Below are positions 8,202 through 16,958 of a DNA stretch of 35,889 nt, piece by piece. This DNA is from Nitrospiraceae bacterium (GTDB lineage Bacteria; Nitrospirota; Nitrospiria; Nitrospirales; Nitrospiraceae): assembly GCA_919902505.1 (NCBI GenBank), contig CAKKRE010000059.1:1-35889 (forward strand), read 5' to 3'. The notes under the pieces were generated by a model. It was not told the DNA's origin. It did no database searches and was given only the letters and a program-made list of their open reading frames with translations. A program made the translations under genes and the position numbers. The first letter of the stretch is position 1. Each line of letters starts with the position of its first letter.

Positions 8202-9215
8202 ATGATTATTGTCTTGAAGCCTGACGCGTCGGAGCGGGAAGTCGACCACATTATCGACCGGCTTCGCGAGTTGGGACTGAAGTCGCATATTTCTGCCGGC
8301 CAGGAGCGGACCATTATCGGGGTGATCGGGGACGATCGCATCCTGCACAATCAGCCGTTGACCGCATTGCCCGGGGTCGAAAGTGTCCTGCCGATTTTGG
8401 CTCCCTGGAAGCTGGTCAGCCGGGAGTTTAAGAAAGAGAACACGATCATTGACGTGAACGGCGTCAAAATCGGCGATAAGAAAATCACGATTATGGCCGG
8501 TCCCTGCGCGGTCGAACGGTTGGAACTGACCGTCGGTATTGCCCACGAGGTCAAGTCGGCCGGCGCGACCGTCCTTCGTGGCGGTGCATACAAACCGCGC
8601 ACCTCGCCCTATTCTTTTCAAGGATTGGGGCGTGAAGGCCTGGACTATTTGGTCGAAGCCAAAAAACAGACCGGCCTGCCGGTGGTGAGCGAGATCCTGG
8701 ACACCCGCGATATCGAGCTGTTTCTTGAGAAGGCCGACATCATCCAGATCGGCGCCCGGAACATGCAGAACTTCGAGTTGCTCAAGGAAGTCGGGGCCTA
8801 CGATAAGCCGGTGCTGTTGAAGCGCGGTCTCTCGGCCACGATCAAGGAATTCCTCCTCTCCGCTGAATACATCATGTCCCGCGGCAACCGGAATGTCATG
8901 TTATGCGAGCGCGGCATCCGCACGTTTGAAACGCAGTATCGAAATACCTTGGATATGGCCGCCATTCCGACCCTCAAGAGTCTGTCGCATTTGCCGGTCA
9001 TCGTGGATCCCAGTCATGCGACGGGCAAATGGGATTTGGTAGCCCCCATGTCGAAAGCGGCGATCGCGGCCGGTGCCGACGGGCTCCTGATCGAAGTGCA
9101 TTCCAATCCTGAATGTGCACTCTGCGACGGAGAAGAGTCTATCCGGCCCTCGAAGTTCAAGGAGTTGATGGGGGATTTGCGGAGAATTGCTGCGGCAGTC
9201 GACCGGACGATCTGA
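8202..9215 (+). CDS. aroF: 3-deoxy-7-phosphoheptulonate synthase, type I-beta, with N-terminal regulatory domain
   Basis: DAHP synthase joins phosphoenolpyruvate and erythrose 4-phosphate, the first step of the shikimate pathway. The 337-residue protein has an N-terminal ferredoxin-like/ACT-like domain (residues 1-70, MIIVLKPDASEREVDHI), as in the feedback-regulated Thermotoga type. The TIM-barrel domain follows with IMAGPCAVE, GAYKPRTSPYSFQG, IGARNMQNF, KRGLSATIKEF and VDPSHATGKWD, which hold the substrate and metal ligands. Tyrosine and/or phenylalanine inhibition through the N-domain is expected from relatives, not shown. It lies 18 bases after the aminotransferase gene. Confidence 0.95.
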   Translation: MIIVLKPDASEREVDHIIDRLRELGLKSHISAGQERTIIGVIGDDRILHNQPLTALPGVESVLPILAPWKLVSREFKKENTIIDVNGVKIGDKKITIMAGPCAVERLELTVGIAHEVKSAGATVLRGGAYKPRTSPYSFQGLGREGLDYLVEAKKQTGLPVVSEILDTRDIELFLEKADIIQIGARNMQNFELLKEVGAYDKPVLLKRGLSATIKEFLLSAEYIMSRGNRNVMLCERGIRTFETQYRNTLDMAAIPTLKSLSHLPVIVDPSHATGKWDLVAPMSKAAIAAGADGLLIEVHSNPECALCDGEESIRPSKFKELMGDLRRIAAAVDRTI

Positions 9216-9274
9216 TCACCGTTACGAACGTGATCGTCGACCGTGCAGGCGAGTTGAAGATACGCACTCATTCA

Positions 9275-10171
9275 ATGATGGCACCACATTTCAAACAGGT
9301 GGCGATTGTCGGAGTCGGGCTGATCGGCGGCTCGCTGGGGATGATCCTGCGCCGTCAGAAGCTGGCGGATTCCGTGGTTGGTATCGGGCGACGCGTTGAA
9401 AATCTCAAGACAGCCGTCGAAGTGGGCGCCATCGACCGGTATGTGTCGGATCCGCGCGAAGGCGTCGAAGGGGCGGACTTTGTGCTGCTCGCGACACCGG
9501 TGGATACCTATGAGCGACATTTACGGGAATGGGCCGGTTGCCTGAAGCCGGGCGCGATTGTCAGTGACGTGGGCAGCGTCAAGGGTGAGCTGGTGACACG
9601 CGCGGAGGCCTTGTTGCCGCCGTCGGTGCGGTTCGTCGGTGCGCACCCCATTGCCGGCAAGGAAAAGACCGGGGTGGCCGCAGGATCAGAGACTCTTTTC
9701 TCAGGGGCGCGTTGCATTCTGACTCCGACGGCCAAGACCGATCCGGAGGCGCTTCAAACGGTTCGTGTTCTCTGGGAACTCGCGGGTTCGATTGTGTTGG
9801 ATATGGATCCCTTTCTGCACGACAAGATTCTCGGTGCCGTCAGTCACCTGCCGCATGTCGCCGCGTTTGCATTGATGACGGCGCTGGCCGACGTGCGTGA
9901 CCATGGTTTGCCGGAACTCGATCTGGCCAGCCATTCCGGCGGCGGATTACGCGATACCACGCGAATCGCGGCCAGTTCCCCGGAGATGTGGCGAGACATT
10001 TTTTTGTGGAACCGGGACAATGTGGTGTCGTTGATCGAGACGTACGAGCGGCATCTCGGCGAACTCAAACGGTTGATTGCGGCCGGTGACGCCGCTGGGA
10101 TCGAGAAGCAACTGGATCAGGCCAAGTATGAACGGGAACAACTCACCCCTCGCACATCGGGGAAGAGCTAG
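9275..10171 (+). CDS. tyrA: Prephenate (or arogenate) dehydrogenase
   Basis: TyrA oxidatively decarboxylates prephenate to 4-hydroxyphenylpyruvate on the way to tyrosine. The frame is open from 9113, but that would overlap aroF by about 100 bases, so the paired ATGs at 9275/9278 are preferred; a GTG at 9230 is also possible. The NAD(P)-binding motif GVGLIGGSLG comes within 20 residues of the chosen start. Other conserved blocks are DVGSVKGEL, GAHPIAGKEKTGV, the active-site His region LGAVSHLPHVAAFAL, and SGGGLRDTTRIAASSPEMW. No ACT domain is attached, so feedback control, if any, uses another mechanism. About 298 residues, normal for a monofunctional enzyme. Confidence 0.93.
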   Translation: MMAPHFKQVAIVGVGLIGGSLGMILRRQKLADSVVGIGRRVENLKTAVEVGAIDRYVSDPREGVEGADFVLLATPVDTYERHLREWAGCLKPGAIVSDVGSVKGELVTRAEALLPPSVRFVGAHPIAGKEKTGVAAGSETLFSGARCILTPTAKTDPEALQTVRVLWELAGSIVLDMDPFLHDKILGAVSHLPHVAAFALMTALADVRDHGLPELDLASHSGGGLRDTTRIAASSPEMWRDIFLWNRDNVVSLIETYERHLGELKRLIAAGDAAGIEKQLDQAKYEREQLTPRTSGKS

Positions 10172-10177
10172 GCTGCC

Positions 10178-11506
10178 ATGGCATCCTTAACTATTACGCC
10201 GGGCCGTCCGCTGAAGGGCACGATTGCGGTTCCTGGCGACAAGTCCGTTACCCATCGGGCGATTATCCTGACGGCCCTCGCCGAGGGGCTGAGCCAGGTC
10301 ACCGACTATTGTCGCGGGGAAGATTGTTTGAATACCATGCGCGCGTTCCAGTCGCTGGGCGTGCGAATCGAAGAGACGCCGGAGCGGTTGACGGTCCATG
10401 GCAAAGGCATGTGGGGTCTCACGGAGCCGTTCGGCCCGATCGATTGCGGCAATTCCGGAACCGGCATTCGTCTGATGGCGGGGTTGTTGGCGGGCCAGGA
10501 TTTCTTCACGGTCCTGACCGGAGACGAATCGATCAGACGTCGTCCCATGGGACGTGTCGTGAAACCCTTGCGAGCCATGGGGGCGACGATTGCCGGACGA
10601 AAGGGCGGGGAACTGGCGCCTTTGGCGATCACCGGGACCCGGTTGAAGGGCATGTCGTACGAGTCCCCGGTCGCGAGCGCCCAGATTAAATCGTCGCTGC
10701 TCTTTGCCTCGTTGTATGCCGATGGCCTGACGACTATTTCAGAACCGCGGCTTTCCCGTGACCATACCGAGCGTATGTTTGCCTACTTCGGAATTCCCTT
10801 TCACCGTGACGGGTGTACGGTTCGGATCGAAGGGCGGCCCTCCATACGCTGGAGTGGAAAAACCGTGGTGGTGCCGGGTGACCTGTCCGCAGCCGCATTT
10901 TTCATCGTCGGCACCTCGATTGTGCCGGATTCCGATGTGACCGTGCTGTCGGTCGGCATGAATCCAACCCGGACCGGGCTGTTAGACATTCTGCGTCAGA
11001 TGGGTGCACACATCGAGGTGCTCAATCCTCGTGAAGAGGCCGGGGAGCCGGTCGCGGACCTGCGCGTACGGTCGATGCCGCTGCGGGGAGTTCAGATCGG
11101 GCCGGAACAGATTCCGCAGACGATCGATGAGTTCCCGATTCTGTGTGTCGCCGCGGCCGTGGCCGAGGGTGAAACAGTGATCACCGGAGCTGAAGAGCTG
11201 CGAGTCAAAGAAAGCGACCGTATCGCGACGATGGCGGCTGAACTCCGGGCGATGGGCGCGCGGATCGAGGAACGGCCGGATGGCATGGTGATACAGGGGC
11301 TGGGGCGCAAGGGTGCGAACGGCACGCTCACGGGGGCGACTTGCGCGAGTCACGGCGACCACCGCGTGGCCATGTCCGTCGCGATCGGAGCCCTGACCGC
11401 TGCCCAGCCGACTCAGATTCAGGACACGGCTTGCATCGAGACGTCGTTCCCGAACTTCGATCGTAAGCTCTTGGAACTGTTGACTGATTCTGTGAAACGT
11501 CTATAG
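10178..11506 (+). CDS. aroA: 3-phosphoshikimate 1-carboxyvinyltransferase (EPSP synthase)
   Basis: EPSP synthase adds the enolpyruvyl group to shikimate 3-phosphate, the sixth step of the shikimate pathway. The 442-residue protein carries GDKSVTHRA (about 20-28), GNSGTGIRLM, RRRPMGRV, SAQIKSSLL, SRDHTERM, GDLSAAAFF, DEFPIL, EELRVKESDR and HGDHRVAMS. All are substrate-binding or catalytic blocks of the family. The RDHTERM and NPTRTG forms are closer to the Bacillus-like branch than to the E. coli one. It starts six bases after tyrA and is followed 12 bases later by cmk. Confidence 0.96.
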   Translation: MASLTITPGRPLKGTIAVPGDKSVTHRAIILTALAEGLSQVTDYCRGEDCLNTMRAFQSLGVRIEETPERLTVHGKGMWGLTEPFGPIDCGNSGTGIRLMAGLLAGQDFFTVLTGDESIRRRPMGRVVKPLRAMGATIAGRKGGELAPLAITGTRLKGMSYESPVASAQIKSSLLFASLYADGLTTISEPRLSRDHTERMFAYFGIPFHRDGCTVRIEGRPSIRWSGKTVVVPGDLSAAAFFIVGTSIVPDSDVTVLSVGMNPTRTGLLDILRQMGAHIEVLNPREEAGEPVADLRVRSMPLRGVQIGPEQIPQTIDEFPILCVAAAVAEGETVITGAEELRVKESDRIATMAAELRAMGARIEERPDGMVIQGLGRKGANGTLTGATCASHGDHRVAMSVAIGALTAAQPTQIQDTACIETSFPNFDRKLLELLTDSVKRL

Positions 11507-11518
11507 TGCGAGGATTAC

Positions 11519-12217
11519 GTGGGTGAACCGGGCACATCCAGCTGCGGGAAGCGCGGGTTGATCATCGCCATTGATGGTCCGGCGGGGGTCGGCAAGAGTA
11601 CGGTCGCCAGACTTCTGGCCTTGCGGCTTGGATACCTCTATTTGGATACAGGCGCCTTGTATCGCGCCATTGCGTGGAAGGTGCGTGACGCGGGATTGAC
11701 TCCGGAAGAACCGCTTGCCATTACGGCGCTGCTACCCAAGACGACGTTGCATATGGCCTGTGGCCCCGAGCAATCCCACGTGTTGCTGGATGGACGGGAC
11801 ATCACCGGCGAATTGCGCACGCCCGCAGTGACGGCACTGGCGTCCATGGTCTCGGCGATTCCGGCCGTTCGGGAATGGCTGCTCCCGGTGCAACGGCAGA
11901 TCGGCGTCGAGGGGTGTGTCGTGGCGGAGGGCCGCGACATCGGGACCCGGGTGTTTCCGGAAGCGGATGTGAAATTTTTCCTCGAGGCCGATGCGGAGGT
12001 CCGGGCGACGCGACGACATCGTGAGCTGGTGGCGGCGGGCCATTCGGTTCAGTTCGATCAGACGAAACGCGATATGACCGGGCGGGATGATCGCGATCGT
12101 TCCCGACCCGTGGCGCCGCTGATTCCCGCGCCCGATGCTGAGCGGATCGATACGTCGAGTATGCCGGCAGAGGCCGTCGTTGAGCACATGCTGGCTGTGA
12201 TCACGGCAAGATTGTGA
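11519..12217 (+). CDS. cmk: Cytidylate kinase (GTG start)
   Basis: Cmk phosphorylates CMP and dCMP, recycling the CMP released by lipid and RNA metabolism. The 232-residue protein has its P-loop in DGPAGVGKST (about 19-28), the acceptor region YLDTGALYRAIA, and the nucleotide-binding EGRDIGTRVFPEA. A GTG start at 11519 is preceded by GAGGA at five bases spacing; no upstream ATG is available. The stop overlaps the start of plsC as GTGA, which implies coupled translation. The pair cmk-rpsA is widely conserved, and here plsC sits between them. Confidence 0.94.
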   Translation: MGEPGTSSCGKRGLIIAIDGPAGVGKSTVARLLALRLGYLYLDTGALYRAIAWKVRDAGLTPEEPLAITALLPKTTLHMACGPEQSHVLLDGRDITGELRTPAVTALASMVSAIPAVREWLLPVQRQIGVEGCVVAEGRDIGTRVFPEADVKFFLEADAEVRATRRHRELVAAGHSVQFDQTKRDMTGRDDRDRSRPVAPLIPAPDAERIDTSSMPAEAVVEHMLAVITARL

Positions 12218-12909
12218 GCTCGGCACTGTATGGCCTGTTGTGGGTCATCTCTCGCACCATCGGGTGGCTGTGCTTCCGGTATCGCACCGTCGGGGCTGTG
12301 CCGCGGCAAGGCGGATTCCTGATTGCCTCGAATCATGCCAGTTATCTGGATATCCCGCTGCTCGGGTGCGGGATTCCCCGCCGGGTCTGGTATATGGGGC
12401 GGCACGATTTGTTTCCGATGCCGCTGCTCAACGGCCTGCTGCAGGCCCTGGGGTGGATTCCATTACGGGTCGGCCGTCTCGATCGCGATGCGTTCAGCAA
12501 AGCGGTCTCGTTGATTCAGGAGGGGAAGGCCGTCGCCATTTTCCCCGAAGGGGGGCGCACGATGACCGGTGCGCTGAAGCCCGGCAAACCGGGGATCGGG
12601 GTGATCGTGTCGCAGACGGGCTGTCAGGTTGTGCCGGCGCATATCGGCGGCACGTTCGAGGTGCTGCCGCCCGGCGCCAAGTGGCCGAGATTTCGTCGCG
12701 TGACGGTGGCCTATGGAGAACCGCTGGACTTTTCCGCGGATGCCGCGCGGTTGGAAGGCAAAGCGTTTTATCAACATGTCAGTCGGACGGTGATGGCGAA
12801 GATCGCGGAGCTCGGACAGGTTCCGATGCCGGGGGAATGGCCGGCCAACGCCGGGCAGCCCCACGATCCCGCCGCCCCACCAACAGCCAAGTCTTGCAAC
12901 GCTGAGTAA
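12214..12909 (+). CDS. plsC: 1-acyl-sn-glycerol-3-phosphate acyltransferase
   Basis: PlsC-type enzymes add the second acyl chain to lysophosphatidic acid at the inner membrane. The 231-residue protein shows the acyltransferase blocks NHASYLDIP (NHx4D, about 37-45), FPEGGRTMTG (EGxR type, about 111-120) and VPAHIGG near 145. The N-terminus is moderately hydrophobic, as expected for membrane association. It begins with GTG overlapping the cmk stop by four bases. The C-terminus is Pro/Ala-rich and poorly conserved. A short hairpin with a T tract just at its stop could reduce read-through into rpsA. Confidence 0.88.
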   Translation: MSSALYGLLWVISRTIGWLCFRYRTVGAVPRQGGFLIASNHASYLDIPLLGCGIPRRVWYMGRHDLFPMPLLNGLLQALGWIPLRVGRLDRDAFSKAVSLIQEGKAVAIFPEGGRTMTGALKPGKPGIGVIVSQTGCQVVPAHIGGTFEVLPPGAKWPRFRRVTVAYGEPLDFSADAARLEGKAFYQHVSRTVMAKIAELGQVPMPGEWPANAGQPHDPAAPPTAKSCNAE

Positions 12910-12921
12910 GACTCGGTTTTT
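12902..12921 (+). terminator. Weak hairpin plus T tract between plsC and rpsA
   Basis: CTGAGT (12902-12907) can pair with ACTCGG (12911-12916), with one G-T pair and a three-base loop, followed by TTTTT. The stem is short, so it may act only as an attenuator or not at all. Confidence 0.3.
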
Positions 12922-12966
12922 CTCACTATCAGCACCCGGCACGAGCCGGAGGACGAGGACCTTTTC

Positions 12967-14682
12967 ATGAGTACTGTCACACCGCAGAGTGAACCCAAGC
13001 TGGATCGCGACGCCTTGGCGGCGATGTATGAGGAAACCTTCCGTAATTTTGAGGAGGGGACCATCACCGAGGGCATGGTCGTGGCCATCGGCAAGGACAA
13101 GATCGTGGTCGATATCGGCTACAAGTCGGAAGGCATGATTCCCGCCGACCAGTTCTCGCATGAAGAATTGGCTGGGTTGAAAGTCGGGGATCGCCTCCAG
13201 GTCTATCTCGAAGAGTGTGAAGACGCGGACGGCAATCTCGTGCTCTCCAAAGAAAAAGCCGACAAGATGAAAATCTGGGAGGAATTGGAGACGCTGCATA
13301 AAGAAGAAAAGAGCATCGAAGGTAAGATCATTTCCCGTATCAAGGGCGGCATGATGGTCGATATCGGCGTCAAGGCGTTCTTGCCCGGCTCCCAGATCGA
13401 TCTGCATCCGGTCCGCGATCTCGATGGGCTGGTCGGCAAGACGTTTCCCCTCAAGATCATCAAGATCAACCATCGCCGTGGCAATGTGGTCGTTTCCCGA
13501 CGGGTCTTGTTGGAAGAGACGCGCGACCGTCGCCGACAGACGACGTTGTCGACCTTGAAGGAAGGTCAGTTGATTCAGGGGACGGTGAAGAACATCACCG
13601 ATTACGGAGCGTTTATCGACCTCGGCGGCATCGACGGATTGCTGCACATCACGGATATGTCCTGGGGGCGTGTGGGGCATCCCTCCGAATTGTTCCAGGT
13701 CAGCGACAAGGTCGAAGTCACCGTGCTCAAGTACGATCGTGAAACCGGCCGTATTTCCTTGGGCCTCAAGCAGAAGTCGGCAGATCCCTGGACCGGTGTG
13801 GCGGCGAAGTACCCGGTGGGCACGCGCGTCCGTGGTCGCGTGGTGAGCTTGACCGACTACGGCGCCTTCGTTGAGTTGGAGCCCGGCGTGGAAGGATTGG
13901 TCCACGTGTCCGAGATGTCCTGGACGCACGAAGTGCGGCATCCGTCGCGCGTCGTCTCTGTCGGCGATCAGGTGGAAGCCGCCGTACTGAACATCGATCC
14001 GGGAAGCCGGAAGATTTCGCTCGGCATGAAGCAGACGGCGCCGAATCCGTGGGACATGATCGAGGCGAAGTACCCGGCCGGCACGCGGATCGAAGGAAAG
14101 GTGAAAAGCCTGACCGATTTCGGTGCGTTCGTCGGATTGGAAGAAGGTATCGACGGGCTGATCCACATTTCCGACATGTCCTGGACGAAGCACATCAAGC
14201 ATCCGTCGGAGCTCTTCAAGAAGGGCCAGAAGGTGGATGCGGTGGTTATTCGTATCGACAAGGAAAAGGAGCGCCTCTCGCTGGGGTATAAGCAATTATC
14301 GCGCGATCCGTGGGAAGAACAGATTCCCAACAAGTATCGGGTCGGCGATAGCATCACCGGCAAGGTCAGTAAGATCGCCGATTTCGGACTCTTCATCGAG
14401 CTCGATGGCGATGTCGAGGGTTTGATTCATATCAGCGAAGTCGGACTCGATACGAACGTTCGCATGGAAGAGAAGTTCAAGCCGGGCGATGACGTCACGG
14501 CGAAGATCATCAAGGTAGATCGCGATGAGCGGAAAATTGCGCTCAGCTTGCGCGATCAGCAGATGGATTCCGATCGGCGCCAGGTCGATGAGTTCCACGC
14601 CTCTCAGGGCGGGATCGATCAAACCCTGGGTCGTGCGGCCAAGCAAAGTCGGAAGCGGAACCAGAGCGATTCCGAAGCCTAG
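12967..14682 (+). CDS. rpsA: 30S ribosomal protein S1 (six S1 domains)
   Basis: S1 binds mRNA and helps start translation on structured messages. The 571-residue protein has six tandem S1/OB domains at about residues 33-98, 117-180, 202-271, 288-358, 375-445 and 462-530. The last four are most alike, each with a G-x-(V/I)-x-x-(L/I)-(T/A)-D-(Y/F)-G-x-F core. This matches the full-length proteobacterial-type S1. The C-terminal tail is basic and Ser/Lys-rich. GGAGGACGAGGA lies 8-19 bases before the ATG. Placement behind cmk and plsC is the common arrangement with an insertion. Confidence 0.96.
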   Translation: MSTVTPQSEPKLDRDALAAMYEETFRNFEEGTITEGMVVAIGKDKIVVDIGYKSEGMIPADQFSHEELAGLKVGDRLQVYLEECEDADGNLVLSKEKADKMKIWEELETLHKEEKSIEGKIISRIKGGMMVDIGVKAFLPGSQIDLHPVRDLDGLVGKTFPLKIIKINHRRGNVVVSRRVLLEETRDRRRQTTLSTLKEGQLIQGTVKNITDYGAFIDLGGIDGLLHITDMSWGRVGHPSELFQVSDKVEVTVLKYDRETGRISLGLKQKSADPWTGVAAKYPVGTRVRGRVVSLTDYGAFVELEPGVEGLVHVSEMSWTHEVRHPSRVVSVGDQVEAAVLNIDPGSRKISLGMKQTAPNPWDMIEAKYPAGTRIEGKVKSLTDFGAFVGLEEGIDGLIHISDMSWTKHIKHPSELFKKGQKVDAVVIRIDKEKERLSLGYKQLSRDPWEEQIPNKYRVGDSITGKVSKIADFGLFIELDGDVEGLIHISEVGLDTNVRMEEKFKPGDDVTAKIIKVDRDERKIALSLRDQQMDSDRRQVDEFHASQGGIDQTLGRAAKQSRKRNQSDSEA

Positions 14683-14697
14683 GTGACGGGAGACCGC

Positions 14698-15597
14698 ATG
14701 GGGCCACAAGCAGACACGGCGGTGAGACCACAGCGGAGCCTGCTGCGCCGTATCTTCTGGGGCATCGTGATCGGGGGAGGAGCGTTGATTCTCTTGAACG
14801 CGCTCCTCCCCGACCTCGATTTCTCAAGCCAGGATCGTGTGGCCCTCATTCGCATCGAGGGCGTGATCCTCGATGCACAAGCGACCATCAGCGAGTTGAA
14901 GCAATACAGCGAGAACCCGCTGGTCAAGGCGATCGTGTTGCGCATCGACAGTCCCGGCGGCGGCGTCGTGCCGTCTCAGGAAATTCACGATGCGGTGAAG
15001 CGGGTAAAAAACAAGAGCAATAAGGCGGTGATCGCCTCCATGGGGACGGTTGCTGCTTCCGGAGGCTATTACATCGCCGCGGCGACGGACCGTATCATTG
15101 CCAATCCCGGCACGTTGACCGGGAGTATCGGCGTGATCATGGAAATGGCCAACTTCGAAGGCCTGATGAAAAAGGTCGGGGTCGAAGGGGTGGTCATCAA
15201 GAGCGGGCGCTTCAAAGATGTCGGGTCCCCGTTGCGGAAGATGAGCGATGAGGAACGCAAGCTCCTGCAGTCGGTGATGGACGATGTCCACCACCAGTTC
15301 ATTCAAGCCGTGGCCGATGGGCGGTCGTTAGAGGTGTCGGATGTGGAGCCGCTGGCGGATGGGCGGATTTACACCGGACGCCAGGCCAAAGAGGCGAGGC
15401 TGGTCGATGAACTGGGCGATCTGGACGATGCCATCCACATCGCGGCGGACATTGCCGGTATGGAAGGTGAACCGAAAGTGGTGGAGCCTCGCAAGCGGTT
15501 TTCATTTCGGGATATCATCGAATCACGTTGGTCGTCGGTGTTTCCGAAGCTGGAGTTGAATACCGGCGTCAAACTGAAATACCTGATGGCGTTCTGA
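14698..15597 (+). CDS. sppA: Signal peptide peptidase SppA (S49 family, short form)
   Basis: SppA degrades cleaved signal peptides in the membrane using a Ser/Lys dyad. From the ATG at 14698 (GGGAG five bases upstream; a GTG at 14683 is also in frame) the protein has 299 residues. One transmembrane anchor lies at about 18-37. IDSPGGG (83-89) and the catalytic serine in AASGGYY (Ser121) are present, with the probable base lysine in GRFKD (Lys173), 52 residues later as in the Bacillus enzyme. The length fits the short, single-domain bacterial type rather than the duplicated E. coli form. It follows rpsA closely. Confidence 0.93.
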   Translation: MGPQADTAVRPQRSLLRRIFWGIVIGGGALILLNALLPDLDFSSQDRVALIRIEGVILDAQATISELKQYSENPLVKAIVLRIDSPGGGVVPSQEIHDAVKRVKNKSNKAVIASMGTVAASGGYYIAAATDRIIANPGTLTGSIGVIMEMANFEGLMKKVGVEGVVIKSGRFKDVGSPLRKMSDEERKLLQSVMDDVHHQFIQAVADGRSLEVSDVEPLADGRIYTGRQAKEARLVDELGDLDDAIHIAADIAGMEGEPKVVEPRKRFSFRDIIESRWSSVFPKLELNTGVKLKYLMAF

Positions 15598-15670
15598 ACG
15601 GCCGGAGCGCATCGGTAAGGCCACGCAGCAATTCATCCGTGCGTAAGCCCCACCCACGAGGAGAGGGACG

Positions 15671-15949
15671 ATGACCAAAGCGCAGATTATCGAGCGGGTA
15701 TCGGAGCAGGTCACGACATTGACGAAGCGGCAGGCGGAGATCGTGGTGAACACGATATTCGATTGTATTCGCGACTCGCTGCGGAACGGGAATAAGACGG
15801 AGATCCGAGGGTTCGGGAGTTTTCGTCTCCGCGCCCGGCGGATGAAGGAAGGTCGTAATCCGAAAACCGGTGCGACCGTTGCGGTGCCGGCCAAGCGTGT
15901 GCCATTCTTCAAGGCAGGCAAGGAACTGAAGGAATTACTCAATAAGTAA
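15671..15949 (+). CDS. HU/IHF-family DNA-binding protein
   Basis: The 92-residue protein is a nucleoid-associated protein that binds and bends DNA as a dimer. It begins MTKAQIIERV and carries the signature GFGSFRLRARRMKEGRNPKTG (split here as GFGSFRLRARR then MKEGRNPKTG, about residues 47-67), with the intercalating region near Pro64. The sequence resembles IHF subunits about as much as HU, and the sequence does not decide. The ribosome site GAGGAGAGGG lies just before the ATG. It is 73 bases after sppA and 13 bases before a PCP_red protein. Confidence 0.92.
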   Translation: MTKAQIIERVSEQVTTLTKRQAEIVVNTIFDCIRDSLRNGNKTEIRGFGSFRLRARRMKEGRNPKTGATVAVPAKRVPFFKAGKELKELLNK

Positions 15950-15962
15950 CAGGAGTGATACC

Positions 15963-16958
15963 GTGGCAGAGTCCTCAAATATAACAGCCCCAGAGGTTCG
16001 GTGGAGTGACGGCGCGCTCAAGCGAATGGAGCGTGCTCCCATGTTTTTGCGAGGAATGGTCCGCCGCCTGGCTGAGAAAAAGGCGCGAGAGTTGGGCTAT
16101 CCCGAAATCACCGAAGAAATCCTCGATCAGTTCAAAGGTCAGATGATGGGGACCATGGGCGGTGAGGGCGGCATGGCTGAGGCTGCCGATCAAATGGCCA
16201 AGGGACAGCTGCCTTGGACCGCGGCCGCGAAGGAACGCCTGGCGGCCGTGCCGGAGTTCATGCGCGGGATGATCAATCAAATCGCCGACGAGATCGCCCG
16301 CAAAGGCGGCCACATGGAGGTCAATGTCGATCTCTTTGAGAAGGTCGAGGCCTTGGGTGAGATCCGCGAGCGGGAGGCGGCTCCACTGGAATGGTCCGAA
16401 GGCGCGTTGGCGCTCTTGCAGCAGAAGATCAAGGAGTCCCCGCCGATTGCCATGGATTTCGTGAGCGACATGATCCGGCATGATACCGAAGAGCTGGCGC
16501 GAGAGAAGGGGTTCACCAGAATCGATGAGCAGACCGCGGTGCAGTTGTGGGAGGCCCCGCAGGAACGTGTCGCCTGGAGCGATGAGGCCTGGAAGCGGTT
16601 GCAAACCTCACCGGATTTCGTGCGCAGCGGGATCCGCAAGGCAGCCGAACGTCGAGCCCGCAAGTTGGGGTTGAAAGAGGTCGATTCTGAGCACCTCACG
16701 ACATTCCGCAATCAGGCCATGATGAAGGCTGTGAAGCGCATCCGGTCGTTCGGCTATAACGAACTCACCTTCGATGCCTTCGACACCGCGCTCCAAAAAA
16801 CCAAGCGGCTGCAGGGGAACGATCAGGCGGAAAAACGCCTGCAGGAAATCCGCTCACACTTCAGTGATCCCGAGGTTAAAAAGCCGGAAGGCGGCACCCT
16901 TGGCGCCGACCTCATGGGGCGATTCCGGAAGTTTCTCAAAGGAGAGGGGCCGCTCTAA
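15963..16958 (+). CDS. Protein with four PCP_red-type repeats (GTG start)
   Basis: The 331-residue protein consists mainly of four modules at about residues 14-57, 85-128, 144-196 and 205-247. Each starts with W-(S/T)-x-x-A and continues with a P-x-(F/x)-(M/L/V)-R helix and an A/R-rich helix, the same pattern as the two modules in the gene at 1090-1845. The third copy is longer and more diverged. The C-terminal 80 residues are charged and helical. No signal peptide or cysteine cluster is present, so it is probably cytoplasmic. It begins with GTG after CAGGAG. The domain is known from light-independent protochlorophyllide reductase, but no pigment genes are here and the function is unknown. 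Confidence 0.78.
   Translation: MAESSNITAPEVRWSDGALKRMERAPMFLRGMVRRLAEKKARELGYPEITEEILDQFKGQMMGTMGGEGGMAEAADQMAKGQLPWTAAAKERLAAVPEFMRGMINQIADEIARKGGHMEVNVDLFEKVEALGEIREREAAPLEWSEGALALLQQKIKESPPIAMDFVSDMIRHDTEELAREKGFTRIDEQTAVQLWEAPQERVAWSDEAWKRLQTSPDFVRSGIRKAAERRARKLGLKEVDSEHLTTFRNQAMMKAVKRIRSFGYNELTFDAFDTALQKTKRLQGNDQAEKRLQEIRSHFSDPEVKKPEGGTLGADLMGRFRKFLKGEGPL

Noticed and set aside
12463..14295. 610-residue frame antisense to plsC/rpsA
   Set aside because: Its sequence is the complement of highly conserved S1 domains, is His/Asp/Arg-rich without family motifs, and has no ribosome site.
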